The notes under the pieces were generated by a model. It was not told the DNA's origin. It ran no database searches and saw nothing but the letters and a program-made list of their open reading frames with translations. DNA of 43,819 nt, from the IMG/VR virus record IMGVR_UViG_3300030329_001922, positions 1 through 43,819 of that record. The stretch is one strand, 5' to 3'. The position numbers were made by a program, and so were the translations under genes. The stretch comes from a virus. The first letter of the stretch is position 1, and each line of letters opens with the position of its first letter. This document shows, piece after piece, positions 22,251-31,177 of this stretch.

Positions 22251-22766
22251 ATGGGAATTGCCAGATACATATTTACCCTCCCCCTCGCTGTCTCGGGCTG
22301 CGCGGCGACCCGCCCAATCCCTCCTTCGGGTATGCCCGGCACCGAGACGGCGGGAGGGTTAGCGGATACGGCATCTAGTGTGGGTTTGGTGTGGCCTGTA
22401 GCGATGGGTGCTGCGGTAGCGATCCTGGCTGGCATAGCGACGTGGTTTTTCGGGTCACGTCTAGCGGGCGTGTGCCTGATGTTTTTGGGTGCGTTGTTGG
22501 CTACGGCCAATGCGTGGGCGTTGGAGGTTTTGGAGCATCTCGTGGTTCCCTCGGCATGGTTGCTGGGGGCTGCGGGGCTGATGGGTGTGGCGTACTTGGG
22601 CGGAATTCTTTGGAGTCGATGGTCTCTGAAGCGTCGGATGGCCGCTCGCGGGGCATATATTGAGGCTCACGTAGACGGGGGCGACCTTACGCCGAAGTCT
22701 GTTCGCAAAGTTTTGACCCACCTGACAGATCGAAAGTTTGATCCTGAGAAAAGGGTTTCTGAATGA
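22251..22766 (+). CDS. Putative membrane lipoprotein with several hydrophobic segments
   Basis: 171 residues from ATG 22251. Signal sequence MGIARYIFTLPLAVSGC with the lipobox VSGC, so Cys17 is likely lipidated. Three or so hydrophobic segments follow (VGLVWPVAMGAAVAILAGIA, GVCLMFLGALLATANAW, WLLGAAGLMGVAYLGGILW), then a basic cytosolic end. A lipid-anchored, multi-span layout is unusual; lysis control or superinfection exclusion is possible. Its TGA overlaps the next ATG. Confidence 0.55.
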   Translation: MGIARYIFTLPLAVSGCAATRPIPPSGMPGTETAGGLADTASSVGLVWPVAMGAAVAILAGIATWFFGSRLAGVCLMFLGALLATANAWALEVLEHLVVPSAWLLGAAGLMGVAYLGGILWSRWSLKRRMAARGAYIEAHVDGGDLTPKSVRKVLTHLTDRKFDPEKRVSE

Positions 22767-22882
22767 TTGGCATGACGGCTCTGGTATTGGCCTTGGTTGC
22801 GGCATTCGCAAGTGGTGCGTGTATGCAGGCTACGGGCTTCTTTGGCTGGTTGAACAAGAAGATGCCCTGGGGAGGTAAGTAA
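22763..22882 (+). CDS. Short membrane or lipoprotein peptide
   Basis: 39 residues: MIGMTALVLALVAAFASGAC, then MQATGFFGWLNKKMPWGGK. A hydrophobic helix ends in SGAC, like a lipobox, and a Trp/Lys-rich tail follows. Starts in the ATGA overlap with the gene before and ends in the TAATG overlap with the gene after, so it is certainly translated in the same unit if at all. Could be a tiny holin-like or outer-membrane spanin-like peptide. Confidence 0.5.
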   Translation: MIGMTALVLALVAAFASGACMQATGFFGWLNKKMPWGGK

Positions 22883-23244
22883 TGGCAATTCTTCATACAT
22901 ATAGCACTGACCACCTGCGGGATGGTGTTCTTTGTACGGCTAAGTTTGTAATTGAACCTATGAACAGCAGTGCTGTAACGCTTACGACCAGCGAAACATT
23001 TGTGGGTCAGATTGTCCAGATCGGCTGCTCCTTCAGCGGCTCTACTGACAACACTTTTCTGTTGACTTTGACAGATGCTACTAATGGGATGCAGTTGTTT
23101 ACTGATGCGACCATGACTGGTGATGTCACCCCTGACAACGTAAACGCTGGTGGCGGTGCCTACATTCGCGGAACCCTAAAGGTTGATGCCAATAACCTTG
23201 GGACCGACACGGCAACAGTGACAATTTATTACATCAAGATGTGA
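22882..23244 (+). CDS. Beta-rich small protein, paralogue A
   Basis: 120 residues, beginning in a TAATG overlap. No signal peptide or known motif. It shares the framework VGQIVQIGC...TFLLTLTDATNGMQLF...GGGAYIRGTLKV with the next gene, giving a predicted beta-sandwich or Ig-like fold. Gene-tandem duplication is clear. A virion surface or decoration role would fit its place before the terminase, but this is inference. Confidence 0.6.
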   Translation: MAILHTYSTDHLRDGVLCTAKFVIEPMNSSAVTLTTSETFVGQIVQIGCSFSGSTDNTFLLTLTDATNGMQLFTDATMTGDVTPDNVNAGGGAYIRGTLKVDANNLGTDTATVTIYYIKM

Positions 23245-23245
23245 C

Positions 23246-23593
23246 ATGGCAGTAACAGTAACCAACGCGAAACGTGACGGCGACCTGTGTGTTGCGACCT
23301 TTTCCATCACCTCTGGTGGAGGGAATGCCACAACTGCGGAAGATGTTGTTGGTCACATCAAACAAATTGGTGTTACGAACACTGCTGGGGTGTCAAATTC
23401 GTTCACGTTCGTTCTTGAAGACACTGCCAGTGGGATGCAGTTGTTTTCTGGAACGGCGGACAGTGATGATATTGCGACAAGTGGCGTGAACAATGGCGCT
23501 GGGGCCTACTGTCGCGGTCCGCTTAAGTTTAGTTTTCCGGGAACTACTCCGACGATTGCTAGGGCCATTGAAGTTTTTTATGAAAAGTTGTGA
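23246..23593 (+). CDS. Beta-rich small protein, paralogue B
   Basis: 115 residues, 1 base after paralogue A. Shares the order VGHIKQIGV, SFTFVLEDTASGMQLFSG, GAGAYCRGPLKFS and an ending EVFYEKL with the first copy (there TVTIYYIKM). Identity is moderate, with the best match around the GMQLF turn, where the DNA is also nearly identical. It probably makes mixed oligomers with A or replaces it in another state of the particle. Confidence 0.6.
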   Translation: MAVTVTNAKRDGDLCVATFSITSGGGNATTAEDVVGHIKQIGVTNTAGVSNSFTFVLEDTASGMQLFSGTADSDDIATSGVNNGAGAYCRGPLKFSFPGTTPTIARAIEVFYEKL

Positions 23594-23601
23594 GGTGAGT
23601 T

Positions 23602-23760
23602 ATGCCTAGAGGTGGTGGTGTAAGTATTTCGGCAAAGCAGCGAGCAGGCAGGGTGCGGGATCGCGCAGCCCGCTTGGCTAAAAGGGCGGGCCGCAAGCGT
23701 GGGGCCGGTGGCAAGGGCAAACCTGTGGCCAAGATGACGAAGAAGAAGAAGAAGTATTGA
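23602..23760 (+). CDS. Small Lys/Arg-rich protein
   Basis: 52 residues, nearly all Lys, Arg, Gly and Ala (MPRGGGVSISAKQRAGRVRD, then RKRGAGGKGK and a Lys-run tail). No fold is expected; it should bind DNA or RNA strongly. The ATG at 23602 is preceded by GAGGTGAG. Position just before the terminase suggests packaged-DNA condensation or a small virion part. No family is recognised. Confidence 0.6.
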   Translation: MPRGGGVSISAKQRAGRVRDRAARLAKRAGRKRGAGGKGKPVAKMTKKKKKY

Positions 23761-23762
23761 GC

Positions 23763-24269
23763 ATGGGCAACATTCCCGATGACTACAACCTGAGCATCCG
23801 GCAGCGGAAGTTCCTAGAAGCGCTCACGATGGTCGGCACCATCTCGGGCGCTGCACGGGCCTCTGGCACCACTGACCGCCAGCATTACCGCTGGATCAAG
23901 GACAGTGAGGACTACCAGCAGGCGTTCCGTGAGGCCCGTGTACGGGCTGCTGATGAGATCCTTGAGACATGCCGAGAAGTAGGTATTCGTGACCAGAACG
24001 TGTCCATGCTGATACACCTGTCGCGTGGGTACTTCCCTGAGATGTTCGGTACAAACCGGCATGAGTTCTCAGGCCCCTCTGGTGGTCCGATTGAAATGAC
24101 GAATAAGAAAACCACTGACCAACTTCTGGAGCGGCTTCGTGATCTCCAACAACGATTCACCACAACTGCATCCCTTGGAGACACCCCCATTTGTGAATTG
24201 CCCGATAACGGGGTGGCCGATTCCGAAGGATCAGAGGGCGAACAACGAATCGAGGCAATGGATACTTGA
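23763..24269 (+). CDS. terS: Terminase small subunit
   Basis: 168 residues from ATG 23763. An N-terminal helix-turn-helix (SIRQRKFLEALTMVGTISGA, ARASGTTDRQHYRWIKDSE) recognises phage DNA, a central helix region oligomerises it into a ring, and a loop HEFSGPSGGPIEM near 110 leads to a helical, disordered tail. It overlaps the large subunit gene by 131 bases, an unusually long overlap. Confidence 0.8.
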   Translation: MGNIPDDYNLSIRQRKFLEALTMVGTISGAARASGTTDRQHYRWIKDSEDYQQAFREARVRAADEILETCREVGIRDQNVSMLIHLSRGYFPEMFGTNRHEFSGPSGGPIEMTNKKTTDQLLERLRDLQQRFTTTASLGDTPICELPDNGVADSEGSEGEQRIEAMDT

Positions 24270-25974
24270 AACGACCGAAGTCAAAGATGAAGAACGAAAC
24301 AAGATCAGGGAGACCTGCTCGGCCTCTCCCATTTTCTGGCTCAATTTCTTCGGCTGGACCTACAACGTCAAGTCCGTGGACGAGACAGGGCGAGAAATTC
24401 CAGCCGAGCAACAGCACGTGCCATTCATTACGTGGCCCGTACAGGACTCGGCAATCACGACCTTGATGTCGTGTGTAGACAACGGCAACGACGCGATCAT
24501 TGACAAGTCAAGAGATATGGGGGCAAGTTGGCTGTGTGTAGCCCTTGCAACGTGGTACTGGCTGTTTAGGCCGGATTCCCAGATTCTTCTGGTTAGCCGC
24601 GTGGAAGATTTGGTTGACCGCAGGGGTGACCCCGATTCACTCATGTGGAAGATTGACTACATGATTTCCAACGTGCCCGATTGGATGATTCCGGCCAAGC
24701 GGGATGAGTTTCAGGTCGGCGGCAGATACCGTCGCCACCTCCAACTGGTTAACCCGCTTACAGGGTCAACGATCTCCGGTCAGGCCACCACCGCTCACGT
24801 CGGTCGTGGTGGTCGTAGGACGTTCATCCTGTTTGATGAGATGGCGGCAATGGAACACTGCACCGATGCCTGGAGATCGGCAGCGGACACCACGTCGTGC
24901 AGAATCGGGAACTCCACCCCGCTAGGCCCTGGCACGGAGTTCACGCGACAAAGAAACTTGGGCCTTATGCACGATTACCCAGAGGTAATCACGCTGGGTT
25001 ACTGGGACCACCCGCAAAAGGGTCTAGGTCGAGAATGGAGAGTAGACGAAGACGGAGAAATGACGAGCATCACGGGCCGGGGGTACTGGTGGACTCCGTG
25101 GTTCTCGGAGCAGGTTAAAAGACGTTCTGATCCAGCCGATGTGGGCCAGAACATCTTGATTGACCACACCACCTCTGGCGACCTGTTCTTTAATTCTTCG
25201 GTTGTTACCCAGCACCTGAACACGTACAGCCAGACTCCGGTTCGCATGGAAATCGTAGATGGGCTTTTCAAAGAAACACAAGGCGGAAGGTGGTTTGTGT
25301 GGTCGGACTTGACCAATGGCTTGCCGTCACAGTCGTGCAACTATGCGATGTTTGCGGACATTTCGTCAGGGAAGGGCAGCAGCAACTCCGCGATAGCGGT
25401 TATCGAGAGAGACTCTGGAAAGATTGTGGCGGAGTTTGTAGACCCCCACACTGGTCCACACGAACTAGCCCGAGAGGCGTGTATGGCCGGAAGCACGGCT
25501 TTCAGGGGTGGGACCGAAGGAGCGTTCCTTGGCTGGGAGTCAAACGGTCCGGGTGAAGCGTGGTACGAGGATATCAGGGCAGAAAACTACACCAACGTGT
25601 ACTTCCGTCGGCAACTGGGTAAGCGAAGCGACAGAAAGACGCGGGATTACGGATGGCGTTCGGACAGGAAAGGGAAACGTGTATTGCTGTCGGGGTTGAG
25701 CAGGGCTCTCATACGCGGGGAAGTAAAGATTCCCTCTAAGCAGGGGCTCGCGGAAATGTTGGAGTACGTGTACTTCTCCGACGGAAGCATTGGACCCGGC
25801 CACATGCAAGACGAAACGACAGGTGCGCGCGAGTCGCACGGAGACAGGGTGATTGCCTATGCGGGTGTGGTTTATATGCGACAAGAAGCGCCCAGATTCC
25901 TTGAGGAAAGCGCTGGTTATGCGTCGGGATCAATGGGCGATGTTCTCAAGCACGCCGAGGTCATGGAGGGCTGA
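24139..25974 (+). CDS. terL: Terminase large subunit
   Basis: 611 residues, start GTG at 24139 with TGGAG 7 bases upstream, inside the small-subunit gene. The ATPase has a Walker A-like KSRDMGAS near residue 122 and Walker B ILFDEMAA near 229. The RNase H-like nuclease shows D near 406 in FADISSGKGSSNSA, and a last Asp in HGDRVIAYAG near 568. It pumps DNA into the procapsid through the portal and cuts it. The A-motif with SRxxGxS is the form common in headful-packaging phages, but the packaging mode is not shown by the sequence. Confidence 0.95.
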   Translation: MISNNDSPQLHPLETPPFVNCPITGWPIPKDQRANNESRQWILETTEVKDEERNKIRETCSASPIFWLNFFGWTYNVKSVDETGREIPAEQQHVPFITWPVQDSAITTLMSCVDNGNDAIIDKSRDMGASWLCVALATWYWLFRPDSQILLVSRVEDLVDRRGDPDSLMWKIDYMISNVPDWMIPAKRDEFQVGGRYRRHLQLVNPLTGSTISGQATTAHVGRGGRRTFILFDEMAAMEHCTDAWRSAADTTSCRIGNSTPLGPGTEFTRQRNLGLMHDYPEVITLGYWDHPQKGLGREWRVDEDGEMTSITGRGYWWTPWFSEQVKRRSDPADVGQNILIDHTTSGDLFFNSSVVTQHLNTYSQTPVRMEIVDGLFKETQGGRWFVWSDLTNGLPSQSCNYAMFADISSGKGSSNSAIAVIERDSGKIVAEFVDPHTGPHELAREACMAGSTAFRGGTEGAFLGWESNGPGEAWYEDIRAENYTNVYFRRQLGKRSDRKTRDYGWRSDRKGKRVLLSGLSRALIRGEVKIPSKQGLAEMLEYVYFSDGSIGPGHMQDETTGARESHGDRVIAYAGVVYMRQEAPRFLEESAGYASGSMGDVLKHAEVMEG

Positions 25975-25975
25975 C

Positions 25976-26326
25976 ATGTTTGGGGAAGCCCCAGAAAGAG
26001 ATTGGATGTTCTTTGAAAAAGAAGACGATCACGATTACCTCATTACCTCTGGTGATGTTGATGAAGAAAGCAATGTTCCGGGGATGCTGGAACTAGCACT
26101 GGAATACTTCCAGAAGGAAGATCCTGAATCGACAGCGATGGCTTATTTGCAATCCAGAGAGGCCGAAGAACCTTGGGCAGTAGTGTTGGCGGCAGATCCC
26201 GCGTCATTGCTGCGGTTGACAATGGAAGTCGTCCAGAGGCATTGCCCCCAGGTCTCAGTGGCGATGATGGATGTCGATGAAGATTACGAAGATTTTGATG
26301 TTGGTGATTTGCTGGAGGATGACTGA
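25976..26326 (+). CDS. Acidic hypothetical protein
   Basis: 116 residues with GGAGGG before the ATG at 25976. Strongly acidic, helical (VPGMLELALEYFQKEDPEST, LLRLTMEVVQRH) and ending in a long Asp/Glu stretch. Position between terminase and portal suggests a packaging or assembly helper, but no family is recognised. Confidence 0.55.
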   Translation: MFGEAPERDWMFFEKEDDHDYLITSGDVDEESNVPGMLELALEYFQKEDPESTAMAYLQSREAEEPWAVVLAADPASLLRLTMEVVQRHCPQVSVAMMDVDEDYEDFDVGDLLEDD

Positions 26327-26862
26327 TGCCTAACGTGGCTGGACAAAAATTCCCCTATACCGCCCAAGGAATGGCTGCCGCAGAAGAACAGCGGAATCTT
26401 CTTAACCGTGGCGCTATGGGTGCCCCGTTAAACATTCCCTTGGGGGGCAAGAGGACGGCTCCAAAGGCTTCTCAGGCTTACTCTGGCATGGGGTCTGGTG
26501 GGCCCATGTTTCCCGGTATGGGACTCGGTGGTCCCGGTATGGGTAGTCCTGGTGGCAATCGTAGTAGCAGTGGCGGTAGAGACTTCATACCTCTTCCCGG
26601 TAGTGATCCCCCGGTTCCACACCCTATTTTTGATCCCGGCTGGCAGCCTGCTCCCGGATGGCATCCGCCATTGTTGAATCCAAAGCCGCCTATTTATGTC
26701 AAGCCGTATCACTACGATCCATCCAACCCCTATCTGCCGGAAACACCACATATACCAAACCCACTTTATCCCATCGGCCCGTATGGCCCACGAAAGCCCC
26801 CGGCAGATTACGACGACTACTGGGGCCCCGGTAAACCAAACCCATTAATTATGCCAAGGTGA
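26326..26862 (+). CDS. Pro/Gly-rich structural protein
   Basis: 178 residues, ATG in the TGATG overlap. A short N-terminal helix region is followed by Gly/Met/Pro repeats (GMGSGGPMFPGMGLGGPGMG) and a Pro/Tyr-rich tail with FDPGWQPAPGWHPP and KPYHYDPSNPY. Expected to be disordered; it could be a virion linker or portal-associated part. Unrecognised. Confidence 0.55.
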   Translation: MPNVAGQKFPYTAQGMAAAEEQRNLLNRGAMGAPLNIPLGGKRTAPKASQAYSGMGSGGPMFPGMGLGGPGMGSPGGNRSSSGGRDFIPLPGSDPPVPHPIFDPGWQPAPGWHPPLLNPKPPIYVKPYHYDPSNPYLPETPHIPNPLYPIGPYGPRKPPADYDDYWGPGKPNPLIMPR

Positions 26863-26865
26863 TAA

Positions 26866-28623
26866 GTGCTTGATGTAACTCCAAAGAACCTGTACCTAGA
26901 GATCGAAGCGGCTGAAACGCTTCGTGACAGTTACCTTGAGTCTTTCGACGAGATCGTTGACAGGTTCACGGGTGAGGCGTATCAGGAGGGTCACGGGCTT
27001 TCGATTCCAGAGAATCACGTTTACGAATACCTAAGCCTTACAATCCCAAAACTGATTTACGACAACCCGCGTGTTCATGTGACCACTAGACGGCCTGTAA
27101 CGCAACGTGGCGTGGCCGAGGCTATGGAGCATGGCATTAACCGTTGGATCAGGGACACTCGCGTAAGGGACGTGCTGGAGCGAGTGGCCTATGACATGCT
27201 CGTTTGCTACGGCGTAGTTCTTACTAGTGAGGCCCCACAGCCGGGGTACGCTCCGGGTGACACAAACGCGCCCCACTGGCCCATGTGTTACCGGATTCCG
27301 CCCAACCGATTCTTTATGGACCCAATCGCTGGTGATATTTCCGAAGCAAGATTCGCGGGCCACAAATGGATTCGGGACAAAGACGACCTTCTCAGTGATG
27401 CTGAAGACGATGAGACCTGGAACAAAGAGGTCATTAAGAATCTCTCGGAGAACACGGGGCTGGATGAAGTTGGGCGAAAGACTAAAGATTACCCAGACCG
27501 CCACGAAATCGTTGGTTATGAGGTGTGGGTTCCCGAAATTGGAATGCCGAACTTCGACGACGATGAGTCTGGATTTAACGGCACGATTTACACCATTGGG
27601 GTGTCGGCTCCAGATGAAAATGGAAAGAAGAAGAGTGACTTCATCAGGGAGCCGCGAAACTTCTATGGGCCAAAGTATGGGCCGTACAACGTCTTTGGTG
27701 TCTATACGGTTCCTGATCGTCCGTACCCCTTGTCGCCAATCGTGGCGACTCTCGGACAGATGGACGACCTGAACGCACACGTCCAGTCGGCAACATCGTC
27801 TGCCGCTCGGTACAAGCGGCTTGTCTTTGTCGATGCGCGTAATAAGAAACTAGTTCAAGACATCAAGAGTCAGCCGGATAACTTTGTGGTTCCAGTAGAG
27901 GGGCTTTCAGGGGACTCGATTGTTCCGGCAGAATTTGGCGGCATTACCCGTCAGCAAATTGACTACATCAACATGGCCCGTGACCGCCTTGATCGCAATA
28001 GCGGTATGCACGATGCTCAGCGTGGTGTGCTAACCGGAGACGCGACCGCTACAGAGGTGCAGGTTGCTGAGTCTGCTGGCAGTCTTCGGTTCGCTTACAT
28101 TCGCCGTCGCTTTCATGAGTCGGTTAGGCGAACCATTGACAACGTGGGGTGGTACATGTACCACGACAACCGTGTTGTGTTCCCGCTTGGAATGGATGCG
28201 GCTAAAGCCTTGGGCATGGGTGAGCCATACTTTGTCGGGGGCATCCCCGAGCAGATCACCGGTGCCATGTACGCCGATGTCGAACTTGAAATTGACACAT
28301 ATTCGATGGAACGGGCTAACGAAGCGCTGCTTCAGCGAAGAGCGATGGAAGCCTATCAGATGATTATGCAATCCGCCCAGTTGATGGCTGGAACCCCGTA
28401 CGTTGACTGGTCTGGCCTGCTGTCGAAACTTGGTGATGCTATGAACATTCCCGAACTTGGGGAACTCATTAGCGAAGAACAGTTGCAGGAAATGGTTCGG
28501 CAGGCACAGGAACAGCAGCGGGCGGAGCAGGGGCTGAAGCAAGCACAGGCTGATTCAGCGAGAGCGCAAGCACAAGGACAGAATGATGCCGGTTTATCTC
28601 TTCAAAACCGCCGAGGGGCTTGA
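26866..28623 (+). CDS. Portal protein
   Basis: 585 residues from GTG 26866, with AAGGTGATAA upstream. The body fits a podovirus-type portal: an N-terminal region with a conserved EIVDRFTGEAY; a stem and crown segment (RMDDLN-type near 300, TSSAARYKRLVFVDARNKKL); and a region with RDRLDRNSGMHDAQRGVLTG, then ATEVQVAESAGSLRFAYIRR typical of portals. The Gln/Ala-rich C-terminal tail (AQEQQRAEQGLKQAQADSAR) would extend into the capsid. The dodecamer would be the DNA channel for packaging and ejection. Confidence 0.85.
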   Translation: MLDVTPKNLYLEIEAAETLRDSYLESFDEIVDRFTGEAYQEGHGLSIPENHVYEYLSLTIPKLIYDNPRVHVTTRRPVTQRGVAEAMEHGINRWIRDTRVRDVLERVAYDMLVCYGVVLTSEAPQPGYAPGDTNAPHWPMCYRIPPNRFFMDPIAGDISEARFAGHKWIRDKDDLLSDAEDDETWNKEVIKNLSENTGLDEVGRKTKDYPDRHEIVGYEVWVPEIGMPNFDDDESGFNGTIYTIGVSAPDENGKKKSDFIREPRNFYGPKYGPYNVFGVYTVPDRPYPLSPIVATLGQMDDLNAHVQSATSSAARYKRLVFVDARNKKLVQDIKSQPDNFVVPVEGLSGDSIVPAEFGGITRQQIDYINMARDRLDRNSGMHDAQRGVLTGDATATEVQVAESAGSLRFAYIRRRFHESVRRTIDNVGWYMYHDNRVVFPLGMDAAKALGMGEPYFVGGIPEQITGAMYADVELEIDTYSMERANEALLQRRAMEAYQMIMQSAQLMAGTPYVDWSGLLSKLGDAMNIPELGELISEEQLQEMVRQAQEQQRAEQGLKQAQADSARAQAQGQNDAGLSLQNRRGA

Positions 28624-28888
28624 GGTTGAGTCGTTTTTCACAGCCAATGAAGCCCCGAAGATTGGCGACACTGTGGAAATAAACGGAATGGAATGCACGA
28701 GAGTCCCGTCTTTTGTTTTGGATTCGGCGGGAATTAACAGGAAGACACACCAATACCCGTATGTAAGCAGGGCTTTGCCCCGAAACATGCCGGGTGTAGA
28801 AAATTATGACAAGCAGGGCAGACCGATCATTAAGAGCCAGCAGCACGAACGAAACGTCGCAGCGCAGCACGACATGATCAAGGAATGA
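28586..28888 (+). CDS. FmdB-like small protein without its zinc cysteines
   Basis: 100 residues from ATG 28586 (ATG 28583 gives one more). It overlaps the portal gene by about 38 bases. MPVYLFKTAEGLEVESFFTA then APKIGDTVEINGMECTRVPS follows the plan of FmdB-type zinc-ribbon proteins (which begin MP-Y-F-C..CG and have a second CxxC), yet only one Cys is left. The rest is helical and polar. Probably a small virion or assembly protein that no longer binds zinc. Confidence 0.5.
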   Translation: MPVYLFKTAEGLEVESFFTANEAPKIGDTVEINGMECTRVPSFVLDSAGINRKTHQYPYVSRALPRNMPGVENYDKQGRPIIKSQQHERNVAAQHDMIKE

Positions 28889-28891
28889 TTT

Positions 28892-29923
28892 ATGAGCGAA
28901 GAAACCACTGAAATTCAGCAAGACGCTAACCCCATTGATGATTCGTCAGTGAACCCGATTTCCGAAGGTGTTACTGCAAGTAACGACTCGGATGACGACG
29001 CTGTGTTGGATCAAATCATGGGAAGCGGTGAGCCGGAGGCCAGTGTCGCAGAGGCCGAGGATGAAGGCACTCCCGTGCCCGAACCCGAGGTTGCGGCTAA
29101 AGCCGAGACCGAGTTGGACACCGAAACACGCGGTGAACCCGGCGAGGACTATCATCGTGCGATGGCCGCGCTACAACGTGACGGCACTCCGAGAGAAGTG
29201 CTGGACTACATGTACGACCAAGATCCTGACGGCTTCACAACGTGGGGACTCAAGCGCGAAAAGGTGCAACGAGATGGCGACCGATTTGGAGATGAACACT
29301 CCAAACTTAAAGAACGACTTGAATATTTCGAGTCGGGCGACGGTCAGCCGACAACCACCGATGAAAGCGAAGGGCAACCCCCACAGGAAGGCGTGTCAGA
29401 ATCCGCCCCAACGTCTGTAGTTCACAAGACTTTCGAGAAGAGCATGGCAGACATTTCGGAAATCTTCGGTGAAGAAGCCGCAGGTGTCATCATGTCTCCT
29501 ATTCAAGCCATGTCACAAGCCCTTGGGACCGCCATCCAGCAAATCCAAGCCTTGACGGGATACGCCGAGGCAAAGGAGATGGAGGTTGCCAGGGGGTCTT
29601 TGCGGGAGCGTTTCCCGCAATTAGACACCGAGGATGCGTATGGTCAGGTTGTCGAAAGAATGAGGACTCTGCATAAAAGCGGGGACTACAACGACATTCG
29701 TAGCCTAATGACCGACGCAGCACGGATTCTGTACGCAGACGCAGCCCCGCCGCGAGACGCCGCTTCTGAAAACAAGGCGAAGTCTCGGGGCCAGCCCACT
29801 ATCGCAAGTAAGACCATGACCGGCAAGAAGTCCCTGACCCAAGAGGACAGGGAAGATGCCGCGCTTGATGCGATCTTTGACGGTGGTGGATTGGACGGGG
29901 CTAAGGACGCTTACACCGTGTAG
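28892..29923 (+). CDS. Scaffold-like protein
   Basis: 343 residues, very acidic in the first 140 (SEETTEIQQDANPIDDSSVN on) and with long helical segments (AAGVIMSPIQAMSQALGTAI, EAKEMEVARGSLRERFPQLD). Low complexity, no membrane or signal segment, and a place just before the capsid gene fit a scaffolding protein that guides shell assembly and leaves before packaging. The C-terminal part ends in a helical region that could bind the capsid protein. Confidence 0.75.
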   Translation: MSEETTEIQQDANPIDDSSVNPISEGVTASNDSDDDAVLDQIMGSGEPEASVAEAEDEGTPVPEPEVAAKAETELDTETRGEPGEDYHRAMAALQRDGTPREVLDYMYDQDPDGFTTWGLKREKVQRDGDRFGDEHSKLKERLEYFESGDGQPTTTDESEGQPPQEGVSESAPTSVVHKTFEKSMADISEIFGEEAAGVIMSPIQAMSQALGTAIQQIQALTGYAEAKEMEVARGSLRERFPQLDTEDAYGQVVERMRTLHKSGDYNDIRSLMTDAARILYADAAPPRDAASENKAKSRGQPTIASKTMTGKKSLTQEDREDAALDAIFDGGGLDGAKDAYTV

Positions 29924-29946
29924 TAACCCCATGAAAGGGAAAAGTT

Positions 29947-31131
29947 ATGGCTGGCACAGCCCTAGCAAACTTTAATGATTTCATGGCCGCCACGGGCCCG
30001 CGATACCTCACCTCTGCCGAGGATGTTATCAATGAGGCTGTGAAGAACACCTACGTTCTTTCACGCTTCTTGCGGGGCCGGGGAACCGACAAGGTTATCC
30101 AAGGCGGCAAAACTATTAACGACGTGGTCCTCATGGACGAGTCGTCAACCTATGACCACTACCAGCCGAACGACACGTTCAGTTGGACGAATCCCCAGGT
30201 CGTGGACACCCTTGAGATTGACTGGAAGTTCTCCGTCGATCACATGAGTTGGACCGATCAGGAGATCGAACTGAACGTCGGTGAGGGTCTCTCACGCGAT
30301 GCTCAGAAGGTGGTCTACAAGAAACTGAAGCGCATCAAGGAGATGCGGCTTTGGACTTCCATGCTCAACGGCATGGAGAACGACCTCTGGTTGGCCCCAG
30401 ATGAGGCTGGCATGGAAACTAATACGGGCAAACTTCCGTATTCCATTCCGACCTTTATTCAGGAAAATGACGGAGCCTTGCCCCTTGGCTTCTCCGGCAC
30501 TGACCTTCAGGGCCTTGGTGTTGCTGCTACTGGTAGCAATTACTACAACCAAGTCTCGACCTACGACGCGAATGACCCGGACGGGATCATCGGCGGAGGC
30601 ACCGGCAGCAGCGATTCGCTGATTGCAGCCTTCGACGAGATGTTCCTGAAGGTTCAGTTCGTTCCGCCTGCGACCAAGCAGGAGTATTTCGAGAGCGACA
30701 ACCTGAGTCGTCAGATGATTTTCGCCAGTCGTGCTGGTGTCAATCAGTACAAGCGTGCCCTGCGAGCCAGCAATGACTCGCTGATCTCGGCGCAAGACCC
30801 GGCGTACAACAACCCGCAGTACAGCGGTATCGACGTTATCTACGTTGGTTCCCTGGACACGGCGGCTATTTACAGTAACAACGATGGCACTGGCAGCCAC
30901 ACTGGATTCCATGCGGAAGACAGTGCAAGTGCTGCGTACACCGGCTCTCGGTACTTCTGGATCAATGCTAACTACATGACCCCGATCTACCACGCGCGTC
31001 GTTACTTCGAGAAGCACGCTCCGATGCGTCATCCCAACCAGCCATTCACGAGCGTTCAGCCCGTCGATTGCTGGTGGAACCTGTTCTGCAATTCGCGTAA
31101 GCGGCAGGGCATCGTCCGTCCGACCGCCTGA
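29947..31131 (+). CDS. Major capsid protein
   Basis: 394 residues, start with GGGAAAAG upstream. Extensive homology to phage coat proteins is suggested by its length, lack of a signal, an N-arm ANFNDFMAATGPRYLTSAED, a central run of strands (FSWTNPQVVDTLEIDWKFSV), WMxx-type region and the closing HPNQPFTSVQPVDCWWNLFC. No catalytic motif. Placement after the scaffold and before the decoration genes fixes the role. An HK97-type fold is expected but not visible from sequence alone. Confidence 0.8.
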   Translation: MAGTALANFNDFMAATGPRYLTSAEDVINEAVKNTYVLSRFLRGRGTDKVIQGGKTINDVVLMDESSTYDHYQPNDTFSWTNPQVVDTLEIDWKFSVDHMSWTDQEIELNVGEGLSRDAQKVVYKKLKRIKEMRLWTSMLNGMENDLWLAPDEAGMETNTGKLPYSIPTFIQENDGALPLGFSGTDLQGLGVAATGSNYYNQVSTYDANDPDGIIGGGTGSSDSLIAAFDEMFLKVQFVPPATKQEYFESDNLSRQMIFASRAGVNQYKRALRASNDSLISAQDPAYNNPQYSGIDVIYVGSLDTAAIYSNNDGTGSHTGFHAEDSASAAYTGSRYFWINANYMTPIYHARRYFEKHAPMRHPNQPFTSVQPVDCWWNLFCNSRKRQGIVRPTA

Positions 31132-31177
31132 TAGGCCGGGCATTTCTTTTAACACTCTTTGACTGAGGAGAAATACG

